Assembly (NCBI RefSeq): GCF_001019615.1
Contig: NZ_JNBQ01000002.1
Span: 372,001-436,000, forward strand
Length of the DNA stretch: 64,000 nucleotides
From: Cellulosimicrobium funkei
GTDB lineage: Bacteria > Actinomycetota > Actinomycetes > Actinomycetales > Cellulomonadaceae
Reading direction: 5' to 3'
Shown one piece after another: positions 25,181-34,081 of this stretch. The translations under genes were made by a program, and so were the position numbers. Numbering within the stretch: the stretch's first letter is position 1; every line of letters begins with the position of its first letter. The notes under the pieces were generated by a model, which saw only the letters and a program-made list of their open reading frames with translations, searched no databases and was not told the origin of the DNA.

Positions 25181-28100
25181 ATGACCGACAGACCGACCGC
25201 CCGACCGTCGCACGGCAGGGATCGTCCGAGGCGAGCGCTCGCGAGCGTGCTCACCGCCGGGCTCGCGCTCACGGGGCTCGCGGCGACCGCGACCCCGGCC
25301 GCCGCCGCGGACCCGTACACCTTCACGAGCACCCAGAACCCGATCCTCGGCGACGGGAGCTACTACTCGGCCGACCCCGCACCGCTCGTCGTCCCGGCAG
25401 GCGCACCCGGCAACGCCACGGACGAGGACGCGCTGTACGTCTACACGGGCCACGACGAGGCCGGCCCGACGCGCAACGACTTCGTCATGAACGAGTGGGG
25501 CGCGTTCGTGACGAGCGACGTGGACGCGGGGGAGTGGACGCACCACCCGTCGCTCATGCGGCCCGAGGACGTGTTCGACTGGGCGACGCCGGGCCGCGCG
25601 TACGCGGGGCAGGTCGTCGCGGGCGTCGACGGGCGCTACTACTGGTACGTCCCCGTGCACGAGGCGAACAGCCCCGCGAGCGACGCGTTCGGCATCGGCG
25701 TCGCCGTGTCCGACTCCCCGACCGGCCCGTGGGCCGATCACGTCGGCGCGCCGATCATCTCCCAGCGGGTCCCCACCCCGAACACGATCCACAACATCGA
25801 CCCGACGGTCCTCGTGGACGGCGAGGGCGACGACGCCCGCGTCTACGTGTGGTGGGGCAGCTTCTCGAACCTGCGCATGCTCGAGCTCGCGCAGGACATG
25901 AAGACCCCGGTCGGCCAGGTCCGCACGGTCACCGGGCTCACCGGCTTCTTCGAGGCGGCGTGGGCGTTCGAGCGGGACGGGACCTATTACCTGGCGTACG
26001 CGGGCAACAACGCGGGACCGACGTCCGCGTGCACCCCCGCCAACTACCACGCGTGCATCGCGTACGGCACGGCGTCGTCGCCCGAGGGGCCGTGGACCTA
26101 CCGGGGCACGGTCCTCGCACCGGTGTCGTCGACGACGAGCCACCCCGGCATCCTCGAGTTCGACGGCGAGTGGTGGATCGCGTACCACACGGCCGACGCC
26201 GAGGGCGGCAACCACTTCCGGCGCTCGGTCGCGATCGACCGCGTCGAGTGGGACGACACGCAGTCGCCGCCGCGCATGAAGCAGGTCGTCACGACGCCCG
26301 CCCCGGTCAGGGACATGACCCCGCGCGCGAACGTCGCGCAGGAGGCGACGGTCACGGTGTCGAACGAGCCCGTCCCCACGCAGTACTGGAAGAAGGCTCT
26401 CAACGACGAGATCGTGCGGCCCAACCCGCTGCCCCCGGACATGTGGGGCACCTGGACGGGGCACAACCCGCCCCAGCAGTGGGTCCAGTACACGTGGGAC
26501 CGGCCGATGCGGCTCGCCGGCTCGCAGATCGAGTTCTGGAACGACCAGCCGCAGGGCACGGGCGTCGGCGTCGCCGCCCCCGCGTCGTGGCGCATCCAGT
26601 ACTGGGACGCCTCCGACGGCGGCGCGTGGGTCGACGTGCCGAACCCCAGCGGCTACGGCACCGGCACGAGCGGCTTCCAGGACACGACGTTCGACCCGGT
26701 CACGACGACGCAGGTGCGCGCCGTCCTGGACGCCTCGACGAACGGCAGCACGTACTCGGCCGTGGCCGTCGAGGAGTGGAAGGTCCTCGCCGAGCAGCCC
26801 GCCGCCGTCGACCCGCCCGGCGTGACGGTCGAGGTGGGCGAGACCGCCCTGCCGGGGACGGTCCCGGTGACGTTCGCGGGCGGCGAGACGCTGCACGTCC
26901 CCGCCTTCTGGGACGAGGTCACCGCCGCCGACGTCGCCGCCCCCGGCACCTTCTCCGTCGAGGGGTCCGTGCTCGGTTACGCGGGCGGTCGCGTGAGCAC
27001 GGAGGTCACCGTGATCCCGGCCGAGGCGGCGGAGGGCGACGAGACCGCGCCGACCGTGACGCTGACGCCGCTCGGCAGCGCGGGCAGCGACGGCTGGTTC
27101 CGCTCCGACGTCCGGGTCCGGGTCGACGGCGCCGACGACTCGGGCGGGCGCGTGGTCCTCACCACGCGTGTGGGCGACGGCGCCCCGGCCAGCACGGAGC
27201 CGACGCGGACCACGGAGGTCGCCGTGACGGGCGACGGCGAGCACCGCGTCCTCGCGACGGCCGCAGACCGTGCGGGGAACGTCTCGGACGAGGCGGCCCT
27301 CGACGTCCGGATCGACCGCGTCGCGCCGGTCAGCACGGGGACCCTCGACCCGGCCGCGCGCACGGTGACGGTCGCCGCGACCGACGCGACCTCCGGGGTC
27401 GCGCGCGTCGAGTACGCGATCGGCACCGGGTCGTGGCGGACGTACGACGGGCCGGTGGCCGCGCCGGACACGAGCCAGCACCGCGTGTCCTTCCGCGCGG
27501 TCGACGCGGCGGGCAACGCCGAGACGCCGAAGGTCGTCACGATCCCGGCGGACATCTCGGGCCCGCTCACGGGCAACGTCGCACCGATCGCCACGGTGAG
27601 CGCCTCGTACACCGCGGGGTGGAACAGCGTCGGCGCGCTCCACGACGACGCCGACCCGGCGAACCCGAGCCAGGCCCAGATCTGGGGCACCTGGTCGGGT
27701 ACCCGGCCCGCGACCCAGTGGGTGCGGTACGACTGGTCGCGACCGATCCGACTCACGGGCGCCGAGCTGAAGTTCTGGCGTGACTCGAACCCCGGCAGCG
27801 GCGACGGCGTCGTCCGTCCGGACTCCTGGGTCCTCGAGTACTGGGACGAGGCGGCGCAGGCGTGGGTCCCGGTGGCAAACCCCTCCGGGTACGGCACGAG
27901 CACGACCGCCTTCAACACCGTGACGTTCGACCCCGTCACCACGTCGCGCCTGCGAGCGACCTTCTCGGCGAACGGGAACGGGACGACCTACTCCGCGGTG
28001 GCGGTCACCGAGTGGCGGGCGTTCGCGGACGACCCGGGCACGGGCGGTCCGGAACCCGAGCTGCCCGTGACGGTCACCGCGCAGGCGCGCTGCCTCGCCG

Positions 28101-28348
28101 GGAAGGCCTACGTCGCCGTGGTCGCCACCCACGGTCACGACGCCCCGGTCGACCTGGTCCTCGAGACGCCGTACGGCTCGCGGTCGTTCCCGGCGGTCGC
28201 CCCGGGGAAGAGCGCCTACCAGTCGTTCGCGGTCCGCGCGGCGGCGGTCGAGGCGGGCACCGTCGTGGTGCGTGCCACGAGCACCGTCGACGGCGTCGAG
28301 GTCACGACGGAGACCGAGGCGGAGCACGCCGCGCTGGGCTGCGGGTGA
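25181..28348 (+). CDS. Secreted GH43 arabinofuranosidase, multidomain
   Basis: 1055 residues. A signal peptide (about 1-43) precedes a GH43 five-bladed propeller (about 45-360) with the triad Asp65 (SADPAP), Asp207 (NIDPTV) and Glu258 (FFEAAW). An F5/8 type C-like domain (about 383-545), Big_4-like and Ig-like regions, a second F5/8-like domain (about 799-950) and the shared RCLAGK C-terminal domain (962-1055) follow. CAGGAGACC precedes the ATG. Its operator is shared with the GH127 operon and its length is close to that of B. longum HypAA, an alpha-L-arabinofuranosidase of extensin arabinan, so it may trim terminal alpha-Araf (inference). Confidence 0.85.
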   Translation: MTDRPTARPSHGRDRPRRALASVLTAGLALTGLAATATPAAAADPYTFTSTQNPILGDGSYYSADPAPLVVPAGAPGNATDEDALYVYTGHDEAGPTRNDFVMNEWGAFVTSDVDAGEWTHHPSLMRPEDVFDWATPGRAYAGQVVAGVDGRYYWYVPVHEANSPASDAFGIGVAVSDSPTGPWADHVGAPIISQRVPTPNTIHNIDPTVLVDGEGDDARVYVWWGSFSNLRMLELAQDMKTPVGQVRTVTGLTGFFEAAWAFERDGTYYLAYAGNNAGPTSACTPANYHACIAYGTASSPEGPWTYRGTVLAPVSSTTSHPGILEFDGEWWIAYHTADAEGGNHFRRSVAIDRVEWDDTQSPPRMKQVVTTPAPVRDMTPRANVAQEATVTVSNEPVPTQYWKKALNDEIVRPNPLPPDMWGTWTGHNPPQQWVQYTWDRPMRLAGSQIEFWNDQPQGTGVGVAAPASWRIQYWDASDGGAWVDVPNPSGYGTGTSGFQDTTFDPVTTTQVRAVLDASTNGSTYSAVAVEEWKVLAEQPAAVDPPGVTVEVGETALPGTVPVTFAGGETLHVPAFWDEVTAADVAAPGTFSVEGSVLGYAGGRVSTEVTVIPAEAAEGDETAPTVTLTPLGSAGSDGWFRSDVRVRVDGADDSGGRVVLTTRVGDGAPASTEPTRTTEVAVTGDGEHRVLATAADRAGNVSDEAALDVRIDRVAPVSTGTLDPAARTVTVAATDATSGVARVEYAIGTGSWRTYDGPVAAPDTSQHRVSFRAVDAAGNAETPKVVTIPADISGPLTGNVAPIATVSASYTAGWNSVGALHDDADPANPSQAQIWGTWSGTRPATQWVRYDWSRPIRLTGAELKFWRDSNPGSGDGVVRPDSWVLEYWDEAAQAWVPVANPSGYGTSTTAFNTVTFDPVTTSRLRATFSANGNGTTYSAVAVTEWRAFADDPGTGGPEPELPVTVTAQARCLAGKAYVAVVATHGHDAPVDLVLETPYGSRSFPAVAPGKSAYQSFAVRAAAVEAGTVVVRATSTVDGVEVTTETEAEHAALGCG

Positions 28349-28393
28349 GGACCCCGACGCCCCTCGGGCGATGACGGGCGGGTGAACCGCCGA

Positions 28394-28437
28394 CGCGTGC
28401 CCGACACCCCGCACGAGCGCGGGGGGTCGGGCACGCG
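28394..28437 (+). terminator. Terminator hairpin after GH43
   Basis: 19-bp arms (28394-28412 and 28419-28437, starting CGCGTGCCCGAC) with one mismatch and a six-base loop, 46 bases after the stop. Confidence 0.75.
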
Positions 28438-28516
28438 CGCGTCCTACGCTTGGCCGCAGAGCCCGGGCCTGCGAGGACCGGGCCCGCGAGGACCGAGAGC
28501 AGCGGAGGTACGCGCG

Positions 28517-29245
28517 ATGAGCCAGCCGCCCGGCGGGAGCCCGACGGGACGCGCCGCCACCCCGGCACGTCCCGCGACCGCCGCGGGGTCGTCGCCGCGC
28601 CGGCCCACCGACGCCGTGGGCGCGAGCGACCGACGTCACTCCCGGCCCGCGTCGGCGGCCGTCTACCGGCGGCGCCGGCTCGTGGTGCTCGTCGGGCTGC
28701 TGCTCGTCGTCGGCCTCGTGCTCGCGTTCCTGGCCTGGGGGTGGCCAGGCTTCGCGCGCGCGGACGCCGCGGCCGACCCCGAGCCGACGGTCACGGTCAC
28801 CGCCGACCCGCCGACCCCGACCCTCGAGCCCGCGGCCCGGACCGGGACGACCGCGTTCGCGACGGCGCTCCCGGACACCGTGCTCGACCTCGTGCTGCGG
28901 AGCGACTCGGCGACGGACGCGTGGACCGCGGCCCGTGCCCTCGAGGCGTACCAGCTCGTGTACGCGGACGGCGACGGGGCCGACGCGACGACGGTCACGA
29001 TGGTCGCCGGGCAGTGGCCCACCGTCGCCGAGGCCGAGACCGCCGCGCAGGACCTCGTCACCGCGGCGGGCGAGCCGACGGACACCGGTGACGTCGAGGT
29101 CGCCGGAGAGGTCGCGGGCACGTACTCGGTGACGCCCGGGGCGGACGGGCAGGCGACCGTCACGTGGCGCAACGGCACCGCCGTCCTGCAGGCCACCGGG
29201 CCCGTCGACGTCGTCACCGACGTGTACGAGGCGTTCCCGCTCTGA
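28517..29245 (+). CDS. Single-pass membrane protein, unknown function
   Basis: 242 residues, not recognised. A 50-residue Pro/Ala/Arg-rich cytoplasmic tail leads to a membrane helix (55-75), a Thr/Pro linker and a small extracytoplasmic domain (about 105-242) without cysteines. GGAGG lies ten bases before the ATG. It stands between the GH43 gene and proC, on its own or as the first gene before proC (148-base gap). Confidence 0.7.
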   Translation: MSQPPGGSPTGRAATPARPATAAGSSPRRPTDAVGASDRRHSRPASAAVYRRRRLVVLVGLLLVVGLVLAFLAWGWPGFARADAAADPEPTVTVTADPPTPTLEPAARTGTTAFATALPDTVLDLVLRSDSATDAWTAARALEAYQLVYADGDGADATTVTMVAGQWPTVAEAETAAQDLVTAAGEPTDTGDVEVAGEVAGTYSVTPGADGQATVTWRNGTAVLQATGPVDVVTDVYEAFPL

Positions 29246-29393
29246 CCGTTCTCGGCACCTGCTCGGACCCCGCCCTCGACCGGCGCGCGTCGTCCCCGGA
29301 GCGCGCGTCGGCGTCCCTGGGACGCCGCGGCGGTCCCGAGCGTCCGCCGGGTGCGCAAGAATGCCTTCACCGACCACCGGGAGCTGATCGTCC

Positions 29394-30281
29394 ATGACCG
29401 ACCTGCCGACCCCGCCCGCGCCCGTCCCCGAGCGCCGGCTCGCCGTGCTCGGCACGGGCGTCATGGGCGAGACCGTCCTCGCGGGCGCGCTCGCCGCGGG
29501 CTGGGACCCCGCCGACGTCGTCGCGACGGTCCGCCGGGCCGAGCGCGGCGAGGAGCTCGCGGCCCGCCACGGGGTCGCGACGACGCAGGACAACGTCGAG
29601 GCCGTGCGCGGCGCGGGCGTCGTGGTCGTCGCGGTGAAGCCCAAGGACGTCGCGGCGCTGCTCGCGGAGGTCCGCGACGCGGTGGGCGCGGGGACGGTCG
29701 TGGTGAGCGTCGTCGTCGGGCTCCCGACGTCCTTCTACGAGGACCGCCTCCCGGCCGGGACCGCCGTCGTGCGGGTCATGCCCAACACGCCGTCCGTCGT
29801 GGGTGCCGGGGTGAGCGCCGTGAGCGGCGGCGCCGCCGCGGACGACGGCGACGTCGCGCTCGTCGAGCGTCTGCTGTCCGCGACGGGGCTCGTCGTGCGC
29901 GTCGCGGAGAAGGACCAGGACGCGGTCGGGGCGCTCTCGGGCTCCGGCCCGGCGTACGTCTTCTACGTGATCGACGCGCTCGCCGAGGCGGGCGTCCTGC
30001 TGGGTCTCACGCGCGCGACGGCGCTCGAGCTCGCCACCGCCACCGTGCACGGCGCGGCGACGATGCTGCGCGAGACCGGGGAGCACCCGGCGATCGCGCG
30101 CGAGAAGGTCTCGTCGCCCGGCGGCACGACGGTCGCCGCCCTGCGGCGGCTCGACGCGGGCGGCGTGCGCGCCGCGTTCCTCGACGCTCTCGAGGCCGCG
30201 CGCGACCGCTCGGCCGAGCTCGCCGCGGCGCTCGCGGACGCACCCACGCCGCGCCCGGAGGCCGGGAGGGACGAGCGGTGA
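29394..30281 (+). CDS. proC: Pyrroline-5-carboxylate reductase
   Basis: 295 residues. The Rossmann motif VLGTGVMGETVLAGAL binds NAD(P)H, and the family signature GSGPAYVFYVIDALAEAGV is followed by SSPGGTTVAALR. It performs the last step of proline synthesis. Its stop overlaps the GTG start of the LacI gene, an odd partnership of amino-acid synthesis and sugar regulation. Confidence 0.95.
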   Translation: MTDLPTPPAPVPERRLAVLGTGVMGETVLAGALAAGWDPADVVATVRRAERGEELAARHGVATTQDNVEAVRGAGVVVVAVKPKDVAALLAEVRDAVGAGTVVVSVVVGLPTSFYEDRLPAGTAVVRVMPNTPSVVGAGVSAVSGGAAADDGDVALVERLLSATGLVVRVAEKDQDAVGALSGSGPAYVFYVIDALAEAGVLLGLTRATALELATATVHGAATMLRETGEHPAIAREKVSSPGGTTVAALRRLDAGGVRAAFLDALEAARDRSAELAAALADAPTPRPEAGRDER

Positions 30282-31369
30282 GCGACGGCCCGTCCCCCCG
30301 TACGCGCCCGCCCGCGATGTCGGACGTCGCGCGCCTCGCCGGGGTGTCGCACCAGACGGTCTCGCGCGTGCTCAACGACCATCCGAGCGTGCGGCCCGAG
30401 ACGCGCGACCGGGTCCTCGACGCGATCGCGACGCTCGGCTACCGGCGCAACAGCGCGGCGCGCGCGCTCGTCACGATGCGCTCGGGGACGATCGGCGTCG
30501 TCACGACGGGCTCCGCGCTCTACGGGCCGACGTCGACCCTCATCGCGGTCGAGGAGGCGGCTCGCGAGCAGGGGTACTTCGTGAGCGTCGCGACGATCCG
30601 GCGCTACGACGCCGACACGATGCACCGGGTGCTCGAGCACTTCATGGACCAGGGCGTCGAGGGCATCGTCGTCATCGCGCCGCAGACCGACGTCGCGGCG
30701 GCGGTCGACTCGTTCCGGGCGCCGGTGCCGGTCATCATGATCGCGGCGCGCGACCACCCGGGTGAGGGCGAGCCTGCGGAGGTCGTCCGCCCGGGCGCCG
30801 GGGCGCTCGGCGCGCCGGGCGCCATCCTCTCGATCGCCGTCGACCAGCGGCTCGGTGCGCGGCTCGCGACCGAGCACCTGCTCGGCCTCGGGCACGCCAC
30901 GGTGCTGCACCTGTCCGGTCCGCTCGACTGGTTCGACGCGCGCGAGCGCGAGACGGGCTGGCGGGCCGCGCTCGAGGAGCACGGGGCGCCCGTGCCGGAG
31001 CCCGTGCGCGGCGACTGGTCGTCGGACCGCGGCTACGCCGTCGGGAAGGAGCTCGCGGACGCGGTGCGTGCGGGCGACGGGCCGACCGCCGTCTTCGCCG
31101 GCAACGACCAGCTCGCGCTCGGCCTGCTGCGGGCGTTCTGGGAGCGGGGGGTGCGCGTGCCGTTCGACGTCTCGGTCGTCGGGTTCGACGACGTGGCCGG
31201 CGCGGGGCACTTCATCCCCCCGCTGACGACCGTGCGCCAGCCCTTCGGCTCGCTCGGGCGCCGGTGCATGGGCATGATGATCGACGCCCTGTCCGGGGCG
31301 ACCGTCCGACCCGTCTCCATCCCGCCCGAGCTCATGGTCCGCGAGAGCACGGCGGGGCCGCGCGACTGA
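30278..31369 (+). CDS. LacI-family regulator of arabinose genes (arm 2)
   Basis: 363 residues. The helix-turn-helix MSDVARLAGVSHQTVSRVLN (14-33) has recognition residues His25, Gln26 and Arg30, one change from the Tyr-Gln-Arg of E. coli LacI. The hinge and sugar-binding domain follow (LEHFMDQGVEGIVVIAPQ, PTAVFAGNDQLALGLL, VSVVGFDDVAGA). Palindromes resembling the ideal lac operator (TGTGAGCG-type) stand before araB, the CUT2 transporter, GH51 and the double-GH43 gene. This is therefore the likely L-arabinose-responsive repressor (AraR role), though I would not transfer the name without proof. It starts with GTG overlapping the proC stop (GTGA), so expression may follow proC. Confidence 0.9.
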   Translation: MSDGPSPRTRPPAMSDVARLAGVSHQTVSRVLNDHPSVRPETRDRVLDAIATLGYRRNSAARALVTMRSGTIGVVTTGSALYGPTSTLIAVEEAAREQGYFVSVATIRRYDADTMHRVLEHFMDQGVEGIVVIAPQTDVAAAVDSFRAPVPVIMIAARDHPGEGEPAEVVRPGAGALGAPGAILSIAVDQRLGARLATEHLLGLGHATVLHLSGPLDWFDARERETGWRAALEEHGAPVPEPVRGDWSSDRGYAVGKELADAVRAGDGPTAVFAGNDQLALGLLRAFWERGVRVPFDVSVVGFDDVAGAGHFIPPLTTVRQPFGSLGRRCMGMMIDALSGATVRPVSIPPELMVRESTAGPRD

Positions 31370-31406
31370 CGCCGCGCTCGGCTCACGAGGGCCTGTGCCG
31401 GGGGAG

Positions 31407-31435
31407 TTGGCCCCGCCGGTTGTGAGCGCTAACAT
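31407..31435 (+). promoter_or_regulatory. araBDA promoter
   Basis: TTGGCC (31407-31412) and TAACAT (31430-31435) are spaced 17 bases apart. The -10 hexamer overlaps the operator at 31421-31434, a classical repressor arrangement. Confidence 0.65.
31421..31434. promoter_or_regulatory. LacI-type operator before araB (arm 2)
   Basis: TGTGAGCGCTAACA is a 14-bp palindrome with one asymmetry, ending 54 bases before the kinase start. The same sequence occurs exactly at 35679-35692. Confidence 0.8.
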
Positions 31436-31488
31436 TCGAGAAGGTACTCAACGACCGAGGCGCGACGCCGCGACGAGGAGAAGCAGCA

Positions 31489-33162
31489 ATGGTGCAGCAG
31501 GACGAGGTCGGTCGCCGTCGGGCGGCCGTCGTGGCAGGGGAGACCGCGCTCGGGATCGAGCTCGGGTCGACGCGGATCAAGGCGTGCCTCGTGGACGCCG
31601 CGGGCACGCCGCTCGCGAGCGGGAGCCACGCGTGGGAGAACCGGTTCGAGGACGGTGTGTGGACGTACTCGCTCGAGGCCGTCGAGGCCGGTCTGCGCGA
31701 CTGCTACGCGCGCCTCGTCGACGACGTCGAGGAGCGGTACGGGGTGCGCCCCAGGACCTACGGCGCGCTCGGCGTCTCCGCGATGATGCACGGCTACCTC
31801 GCGTTCGACGCCGACGGCGAGCTGCTCGTCCCGTTCCGCACGTGGCGCAACACGTCGACCGGCCCGGCCGCCGCGGAGCTCACCGAGCTGCTCGGGTACA
31901 ACGTCCCGCTGCGCTGGTCGGTCGCCCACTGGTACCAGGCGATCCTCGACGCCGAGCCGCACGCGCCGCAGGTCGCGTCCCTCACGACTCTCGCCGGGTA
32001 CGTCCACCGGCGGCTCACGGGCCGGCACGCGCTCGGGGTGGGGGACGCGTCGGGCATGTTCCCGGTCGACCCGGCGACGCGCGACTACGACCACGCGCTC
32101 CTCGCGCTCGTCGACGAGCGCGTCGCGACGCACCGGGACGGGCCCAAGCTCGCCGAGCTCCTGCCGGACGTGCTCGTCGCCGGCGAGGACGCGGGCCGGC
32201 TCACGGCCGAGGGCGCCGCCTGGCTCGACCCGTCGGGCACGCTGACCCCCGGCGTCCTGCTCTGCCCGCCCGAGGGTGACGCCGGCACGGGCATGGTCGC
32301 GACGAACGCGGTCGCGCCGCGGACCGGCAACGTCAGCGCGGGCACGAGCATCTTCGCGATGGTCGTCCTGGAGGGTCCGCTCCGCAGCGTGCACCACGAG
32401 CTCGACCTCGTGACGACCCCCGCGGGCGACCTCGTCGCGATGGTCCACTGCAACAACGGCGCGAGCGAGCTCGACGCATGGGCGAGCCTGCTCGGCGAGC
32501 TCGCCGCGGCCGTCGGCAGCGACGCGAGCCCGGACGACGTGTTCGGCGCGCTCTTCCGGGCCGCGCTGGACGGCGACGCCGACGGCGGCGGCCTGCTCGC
32601 CTACAACTACCTCGCCGGCGAGCCGATCACGGGCCTGGACGAGGGCCGGCCGCTCGTCGTGCGCACGCCCGGCAGCCGGCTCACGCTCGCCAACTTCGCC
32701 CGGACGCAGGTGTACGGCGCGTTCGGGACCCTCGCGCTCGGCATGCGCGTCCTCGCGGACGAGGGGGTCCGGCTCGACGGGATGCTCGCGCACGGCGGCA
32801 TGTTCCGCACCGCGGGCGTCGCCCAGCGCCTGCTCGCCGCGGCGATCGACGCGCCGGTGAGCGTCGGGCACACGGCGGGCGAGGGCGGCGCGTGGGGCAT
32901 CGCGGTCCTGGCCGGCTTCGCGCGCGACCGGGCGTCGTCGGGCACCGCGTCGGCGGCGACGGTCGGTGTCGCCGCCCAGGACCTCGGCGCGTACCTCCGC
33001 GAGCACGTGTTCGCGACGGCGGAGACCGAGACCGTCGCTCCCGACCCCGCCGACGTCGCCGGCTTCGCCGCGTACCTCGAGCGCTACGCGGCAGGGCTCG
33101 CCGTCGAACGTGCCGCCGTGGCGGCCCTGCCCAACCGCACCGAAGGAGAGGACCCCGCATGA
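31489..33162 (+). CDS. araB: FGGY-family sugar kinase, probable L-ribulokinase
   Basis: 557 residues. The FGGY N-terminal ATPase motif is LGIELGSTRIKACLVDAAG, with NVSAGTSIFAMVV (adenosine/phosphate) and a C-terminal LDGMLAHGGMFRTAGVAQRL segment. It phosphorylates L-ribulose to L-ribulose-5-phosphate, inferred mainly from its place directly before araD and araA; by sequence alone xylulokinase-like activity could not be excluded. GAGGAGA precedes the ATG. Its stop overlaps the araD start. Confidence 0.85.
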   Translation: MVQQDEVGRRRAAVVAGETALGIELGSTRIKACLVDAAGTPLASGSHAWENRFEDGVWTYSLEAVEAGLRDCYARLVDDVEERYGVRPRTYGALGVSAMMHGYLAFDADGELLVPFRTWRNTSTGPAAAELTELLGYNVPLRWSVAHWYQAILDAEPHAPQVASLTTLAGYVHRRLTGRHALGVGDASGMFPVDPATRDYDHALLALVDERVATHRDGPKLAELLPDVLVAGEDAGRLTAEGAAWLDPSGTLTPGVLLCPPEGDAGTGMVATNAVAPRTGNVSAGTSIFAMVVLEGPLRSVHHELDLVTTPAGDLVAMVHCNNGASELDAWASLLGELAAAVGSDASPDDVFGALFRAALDGDADGGGLLAYNYLAGEPITGLDEGRPLVVRTPGSRLTLANFARTQVYGAFGTLALGMRVLADEGVRLDGMLAHGGMFRTAGVAQRLLAAAIDAPVSVGHTAGEGGAWGIAVLAGFARDRASSGTASAATVGVAAQDLGAYLREHVFATAETETVAPDPADVAGFAAYLERYAAGLAVERAAVAALPNRTEGEDPA

Positions 33163-33926
33163 GCACGCCCACCCCGGCCGCGGACGTGGTCGCCGCGCCC
33201 GCCGCCGTGACCCAGGTGCCCGCGCACCTGCGCGACGCCGTCGACGCCGCCAAGGAGCGCGTCGCCGCGCTGCACGCCGAGCTCCCGCGGTGGGAGCTCG
33301 TCGTCTGGACCGCGGGCAACGTCTCCGAGCGCGTGCGCGACACGACGCGCCCCGACGGCTCGGGCGACCTGCTCGTCATCAAGCCGTCGGGCGTCTCGTA
33401 CGACGACATCACCCCCGAGGCGATGGTGGTGTGCGACCTCGACGCGACGCTCGTCGAGGGCGACCGGTCGCCGTCGTCCGACACGGCGGCGCACGCGTAC
33501 GTCTACCGGCACATGCCCGAGGTGGGCGGCGTCGTGCACACGCACTCCACGTATGCGACGGCCTGGGCCGCACGGGCCGAGCCCGTGCCGTGCGTGCTGA
33601 CGATGATGGCCGACGAGTTCGGCGGCGACATCCCGGTCGGGCCGTTCGCGCTCATCGGTGACGACTCGATCGGGCGCGGCATCGTCGAGACGCTGCGGGG
33701 CTCCCGGAGCCCCGCGGTCCTCATGCGCAACCACGGGCCGTTCACGATCGGCAAGGACGCGCGCGCGGCCGTCAAGGCGGCCGTCATGTGCGAGGAGGTC
33801 GCGCGGACCGTGCACGTCAGCCGCCAGCTCGGCGAGCCCACGCGCATCCCGCAGGACGACGTCGACTCGCTCTACGCGCGGTACCAGCACGTCTACGGGC
33901 AGCAGCCCGCGCCCGACCCGCGCTGA
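33159..33926 (+). CDS. araD: L-ribulose-5-phosphate 4-epimerase
   Basis: 255 residues. A class II aldolase/adducin fold: [10 protein letters not shown] (substrate loop), [11 protein letters not shown], and metal-binding histidines in [12 protein letters not shown] plus the later MRNHGPF. It converts L-ribulose-5-phosphate to D-xylulose-5-phosphate for the pentose phosphate pathway. ATGA overlap with araB; AAGGAGAG lies inside the end of araB. Confidence 0.93.
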   Translation: MSTPTPAADVVAAPAAVTQVPAHLRDAVDAAKERVAALHAELPRWELVVWTAGNVSERVRDTTRPDGSGDLLVIKPSGVSYDDITPEAMVVCDLDATLVEGDRSPSSDTAAHAYVYRHMPEVGGVVHTHSTYATAWAARAEPVPCVLTMMADEFGGDIPVGPFALIGDDSIGRGIVETLRGSRSPAVLMRNHGPFTIGKDARAAVKAAVMCEEVARTVHVSRQLGEPTRIPQDDVDSLYARYQHVYGQQPAPDPR

Positions 33927-34081
33927 CCACGGGTCGGTGCCGCCTCCGCGGCGGTCTCGGCACGCCGCGCACCGGGCGCGCGGAGCACGTCGGCAGCACG
34001 ACAGCAACGACACGGCACGACCACCCGGGACGGGACCGCAGCGGTGCGGCGCCCGCCCCACGACACGAGAGATGGACCGAC

